Origin: CAXSBA01 sp965277105
GTDB taxonomy: Bacteria > Spirochaetota > UBA12135 > COTS27 > CAXSBA01
Direction: 5' to 3'
Assembly: GCA_965277105.1 (NCBI GenBank)
Contig: OZ255710.1
Coordinates: forward strand, 1,116,001-1,180,000
Length of the DNA stretch: 64,000 bases
The notes below the pieces were generated by a model. That model made no database searches, had not been told where the DNA came from, and saw nothing but the letters and a program-made list of their open reading frames with translations. This document shows positions 60,700 to 64,000 of the stretch, in pieces. How positions within the stretch are numbered: position 1 is the first letter of the stretch; each line of letters begins with the position of its first letter. A program made the translations under genes and the position numbers.

Positions 60700-61563
60700 T
60701 TATTTTTTATTATCGATGATATTGATTAATTGAAAAACTAAATTTTTTAACTCATTCCTATGGCAAATAATATCGACAAAACCTTTTTCTTGTAAAAACT
60801 CAGCGGTCTGAAACCCTTCTGGTAGTTTTTGCTTAACCGTAGCTTCAATAACCCTAGCCCCCGCAAAACCAAATTTGACCTTAGGTTCCGATATGATAAT
60901 ATCTCCCAAAGAGGCAAAAGACGCACTCACTCCCCCATAAGTAGGGTTGGTAAGAATAGTGATAAAAGGGATTTTATTTCGACGCATAATTTCTACACCA
61001 CTTGCCGTCTTAGCCATCTGCATTAAAGAAAGTAGCCCTTCTTGCATTCTCGCCCCTCCCGAAGTGCAGAACAAAATCAAGGGGCATTTTTTCTTCACCG
61101 AATCTAGCATAATTTGGTAAATCTTATCCCCGCAAACCACCCCCATACTCCCCCCAATGAATTCAAAAATCATTATTCCTAAGTTGATTTTCTTTTTATT
61201 GAGCTTAGCGGATCCTACTACTACGCTTTCCTCAAAAGCAGTTTTTTTCTTAGCGCTTTTTATTTTCTCTAAATAGTTTTCTTCTTTACCGGCTAAAAAT
61301 TTTAATGGGTCTTTAATTTTATACGTTATTGGCAACTCTTTAAAAGAATTTTCATCAACAAATGAGGCAATTCTTTCAGCAAAAGGCATATTAAAGTGAT
61401 TGCCACAGTTAGGGCATAAATAAGAATTTTCTATTAATCGATTAACTGGCACCTGATAACCACAACTAGAACATTTTTTCCAAGAACCTTTGGGGATTAA
61501 ATTATGTTTTTCATCACTTTTGACGTTAGCGTAAAGGGGTTGGTTTAACCAGTTTTCTTCCAT
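60700..61563 (-). CDS. accD: Acetyl-CoA carboxylase carboxyltransferase beta subunit
   Basis: Carboxyltransferase half that, with AccA, makes malonyl-CoA for fatty-acid synthesis; 287 residues. The N-terminal zinc ribbon has cysteines at 31, 34, 50 and 53. The crotonase fold includes GSMGVVCGDKI, LFCTSGGARMQEGLLSLMQMAKT and PTYGGVSASFASLGDI with the oxyanion loops. accA is not adjacent. It is divergent from the PglK-like exporter, with an 89-base AT-rich gap holding possible -10 elements for both. Confidence 0.96.
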   Translation of the reverse strand: MEENWLNQPLYANVKSDEKHNLIPKGSWKKCSSCGYQVPVNRLIENSYLCPNCGNHFNMPFAERIASFVDENSFKELPITYKIKDPLKFLAGKEENYLEKIKSAKKKTAFEESVVVGSAKLNKKKINLGIMIFEFIGGSMGVVCGDKIYQIMLDSVKKKCPLILFCTSGGARMQEGLLSLMQMAKTASGVEIMRRNKIPFITILTNPTYGGVSASFASLGDIIISEPKVKFGFAGARVIEATVKQKLPEGFQTAEFLQEKGFVDIICHRNELKNLVFQLINIIDNKK

Positions 61564-61652
61564 TGTTTTTAATTCGTTTTTGATTTTGTAGATTTATTGT
61601 TAATAATATAATTGTATTATAAAAAAAATAAAATTATTTTTTTAAAATAAAA

Positions 61653-63476
61653 ATGCTTTTTTTAAAAAAAATTGCCAATAACTCCCTTGTTCTAAGGAAT
61701 AAATTAAAAAAAATAGCTAGTTTAATTGAAAAAAAGGACAAAAAAAAGCTATGGTTGGTTTATTTTGGGGAGATTTTTAAATCATTTTTAGATTTTGCCG
61801 GGATCGGAATTATTCTCCCGCTTTTAGTAGCCCTTTTAAAACCTTCTTTAATCAACCAAAACGAAACCGTAAAATACCTTCTAGAAAACTATTCCCCCTT
61901 TCGCGGGGATGATCTATTAATAATTTCTGGGATTTTTATTATTGTGGTTTATGTTTTAAAAAACATTTACACTTTCTATTTCAATATTTTTAAAGAAAAA
62001 TTCTTTTTTTTTTTACAAAATAATTTATCTGTTCATTTGTTTAAAAACTATTTATACGCCCCTTATGAATTTTATATCAATCAAAAAAAAGCTACCTTAC
62101 TAGAAAATATAGGAGTAGAAGTTCATAACGTTATTCATCATATCTTTGCTCCAATACTATTGTTTATTAGTCATTCTCTAACCATTATTTTCACTTTAGC
62201 TTTTTTGTTTATTTTAGACTTTTATTCTTTTTCCATTTTATCGGGGACCATGGGACTTTCTATCTATTTTTTTATTAAAGTTTCTAAAGCAAAAATTAAA
62301 AGCACCGCTAAAAAAACTCAAGTTAATCGTCGAGAAAAAGGTAATTATTTACTGCAAGCATTAGGAGTATTTAAAGAGACGAAAATTCTTGGAAAAGAAA
62401 ATTTTTTTCTTCACGAGATTATAAAACTCAATGAAAAAATCACTCATTTAGAACTAAGGATCTCTAAAATTAATATTTTAAGAAATATTTTTTTCGAAAC
62501 AGTTCTAATTGTCATAACCGTATTTATTATCATTTTTATGCTACTGAACAATCAAGAAAGCGAAGACATCGTCATTAAAATGAGTGTGTTTGCCTTAGCT
62601 GCTATTAGGATTCTTCCTATAGCATTACATATTACTGCTATCTATAATCAAGTATTTGCTAACCAAGTTTCCCTAGATGTGGTCATGCAAGAAATTAATG
62701 CCTTAGAAAAACTAAGTTTAAAAGACGATACCAAAATTAAAAATTTCAGAAAAAAAATCACCTTTAAGAAAATTTTTTTTAAATATAAAAATACCAATAA
62801 ATTTATTTTAAAAGGTTTAAATTTAGAAATTAAAAAAGGAGAAAGGGTAGCTTTTGTTGGTGTTTCTGGTGCTGGGAAAACAACGATTGTCGATATTATT
62901 ATAGGCTTACTAAAACCCACTAAAGGAGATATCCTTATTGATGGGGTATCTATTATTCATAAAAACGATGTCTGGAGCTACAAGATTGGGTATATCCCCC
63001 AGGATATTTACATTACCAATGATACCATTGCTAAAAATATCGCCTTTGGCCATAAAGCAGAAGACATTGATAAGAAAAGGGTGATGAGAGTTTTAAAACA
63101 AGCTCAGCTTGATAGCTTTATTAAAAAGCTACCAGAAGGGATTAATAGTTTTATTGGGGAAAATGGGGTAAAAGTTTCCGGAGGACAAAGGCAGAGAATT
63201 GGAATAGCCCGCTCCCTTTATCACGATCCCCAAATTCTGATTATGGATGAAGCCACAGCTGCCTTAGACAATAAAACGGAAAAGCAGTTCATTAACACTT
63301 TAAAAAATATTCAAAGAGATATCACTATCGTTATGATAGCTCATAGATTAAGCACCGTAGAAAATTGCGATAAAGTATTTTTTATTCACCAAGGGAAAAT
63401 CAAAGCTCAAAGCAAACTAGATGAACTGAAAAAAAATACATTATTCAAACAAGAAGTTCTTGGGGAGCTAGCTTAA
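61653..63476 (+). CDS. ABC exporter resembling PglK-type lipid-linked oligosaccharide flippases
   Basis: A 607-residue half-transporter. The first helices and the loop FKSFLDFAGIGIILPLLVAL, and QALGVFKETKILGKENFFLHE after helix 4, resemble PglK/WlaB flippases that move lipid-linked sugars across the inner membrane. The ATPase domain is complete: VGVSGAGKTT, signature VSGGQRQR, Walker B LIMDEATAALD and IAHRLST. It differs clearly from the MsbA-like gene at the window start. No ribosome site precedes the ATG. No glycosyltransferase genes lie nearby in the window, so the substrate is open. Confidence 0.85.
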   Translation: MLFLKKIANNSLVLRNKLKKIASLIEKKDKKKLWLVYFGEIFKSFLDFAGIGIILPLLVALLKPSLINQNETVKYLLENYSPFRGDDLLIISGIFIIVVYVLKNIYTFYFNIFKEKFFFFLQNNLSVHLFKNYLYAPYEFYINQKKATLLENIGVEVHNVIHHIFAPILLFISHSLTIIFTLAFLFILDFYSFSILSGTMGLSIYFFIKVSKAKIKSTAKKTQVNRREKGNYLLQALGVFKETKILGKENFFLHEIIKLNEKITHLELRISKINILRNIFFETVLIVITVFIIIFMLLNNQESEDIVIKMSVFALAAIRILPIALHITAIYNQVFANQVSLDVVMQEINALEKLSLKDDTKIKNFRKKITFKKIFFKYKNTNKFILKGLNLEIKKGERVAFVGVSGAGKTTIVDIIIGLLKPTKGDILIDGVSIIHKNDVWSYKIGYIPQDIYITNDTIAKNIAFGHKAEDIDKKRVMRVLKQAQLDSFIKKLPEGINSFIGENGVKVSGGQRQRIGIARSLYHDPQILIMDEATAALDNKTEKQFINTLKNIQRDITIVMIAHRLSTVENCDKVFFIHQGKIKAQSKLDELKKNTLFKQEVLGELA

Positions 63477-63503
63477 AAAATTATTTAAATTCTTTTTGCT
63501 AGA

Positions 63504-63995
63504 TTAAAGGTGAGGGTTTATCTTTTTGTCACTAGCAAGAACTTTATCACGCATTTGGTTACGAAATTCCTGCACTTTTTCACGCATTTTTTCATCGCTG
63601 AGCGCTAAAATTTTCACTGCGTAATGAGCAGCGTTTTTAGCCCCACTATCACCAATATTCATACAAGCTACCGGCACCCCAGGAGGCATCATAACAATCG
63701 AGTAAAGAGAATCCTTCCCTACCAACGGACTATTATCAACTGGTATCCCAATAACTGGAAGTTGACTATAAGCCGCACAAACCCCCGGCAAGTGAGCAGA
63801 AAATCCAGCAGCTGCTATGATAATCTTAGCCCCTGACTTTTCAGCATTTTCAATAATTTGCTTAGTGGCTTCTGGCGTGCGATGAGCCGAAGTAATCCTT
63901 AACTCATAACTTACTTCAAATTCTTTCAATATTTTTTCTGCGTGATTAATGAGTGGCAAATCACTTTCACTTCCAACAACAATTAAAATATCCAT
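63504..63995 (-). CDS. purE: 5-(carboxyamino)imidazole ribonucleotide mutase (PurE class I)
   Basis: Purine synthesis enzyme, 163 residues, converting N5-CAIR to CAIR. Landmarks: VVGSESDLPLINHAEKIL, ITSAHRTPEATKQII, AAGFSAHLPGVCAAYS and DSLYSIVMMPPGVPVACMNIG. The SAHRTP and AHLPG motifs fit class I PurE, which needs PurK, rather than the class II type reported from Treponema denticola. purK is not in the window but the upstream flank is cut off. The gene is complete, starting five bases from the window edge. Confidence 0.93.
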   Translation of the reverse strand: MDILIVVGSESDLPLINHAEKILKEFEVSYELRITSAHRTPEATKQIIENAEKSGAKIIIAAAGFSAHLPGVCAAYSQLPVIGIPVDNSPLVGKDSLYSIVMMPPGVPVACMNIGDSGAKNAAHYAVKILALSDEKMREKVQEFRNQMRDKVLASDKKINPHL

Positions 63996-64000
63996 TTTGC

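Noticed and set aside
63504..63995. PurE as the class II type known from Treponema
   Set aside because: SAHRTP and AHLPG motifs fit class I; the class II hallmarks I remember are not present.

Overview
The window is 64 kb of a compact, AT-rich (about one third G+C by eye) bacterial chromosome carrying mostly housekeeping genes. The best guess at the organism is a spirochaete, possibly of the Brevinema type. This is inferred from a flagellar cap gene (fliD) with a YaaR-family protein, a PUR-domain nucleic-acid-binding protein of the Borrelia BpuR kind, a short SMC like the Borrelia P115 protein, and a DUF4398-type lipoprotein beside a LysM protein. No 16S rRNA gene is present to confirm it.

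Layout. 26-1888 (+) is an MsbA-like ABC exporter. On the minus strand, 6945-1922 is smc, a DUF2062 membrane protein and the site-2 protease rseP. A long minus-strand run from 19239 down to 7162 reads ynjC-ynjD-ynjF, an unknown helical protein, a GerMN membrane protein, an exported CBM48/AMPK-beta-like protein, yejB-yejE, and a type III restriction-modification pair (mod-res) whose mod gene is frameshifted near its 5' end. At 19390 (+) is the PUR-domain gene; 21098-19718 (-) is yggT, an azlD-like gene and rsmE; 23192-21171 (-) is a two-subunit sodium:solute symporter. Plus-strand genes follow: pyrF, an FMN reductase, the repeat-containing lipoprotein, the LysM protein, tRNA-Cys and tRNA-Leu.

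From 47591 down to 27187 (-) lies one continuous str/S10/spc/alpha ribosomal superoperon: rpsL, rpsG, fusA, tuf, rpsJ through rplQ, with secY, infA, rpmJ and rpoA. A dksA-like gene, priA and a NimA-like flavoprotein follow. adk, map and rpsD, often found in these operons, are absent. A good sigma70-type promoter precedes rpsL and a perfect extended -10 element precedes rpmD. The next minus-strand block (63995-47835) holds purE, accD, an M23 peptidase, a YaaR-family protein, argS, a UvrD/PcrA helicase, ung, a methyltransferase, then ftsQ-ftsA-ftsZ-fliD and an unknown helical protein. A PglK-like ABC exporter (61653-63476, +) interrupts it.

How the parts work together: the window covers translation, transcription (RpoA), secretion (SecY, RseP), chromosome segregation, division and flagellar assembly, with several envelope transporters. 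The points that most deserve a second look are the single-base frameshift in mod, the solo ynjCDF and yejBE transporter parts joined in one operon to envelope-type proteins, the SMC with a reduced hinge, the RseP with up to four PDZ-like units, a bL36 missing half its zinc ligands, and -10 elements that sit almost directly on start codons.
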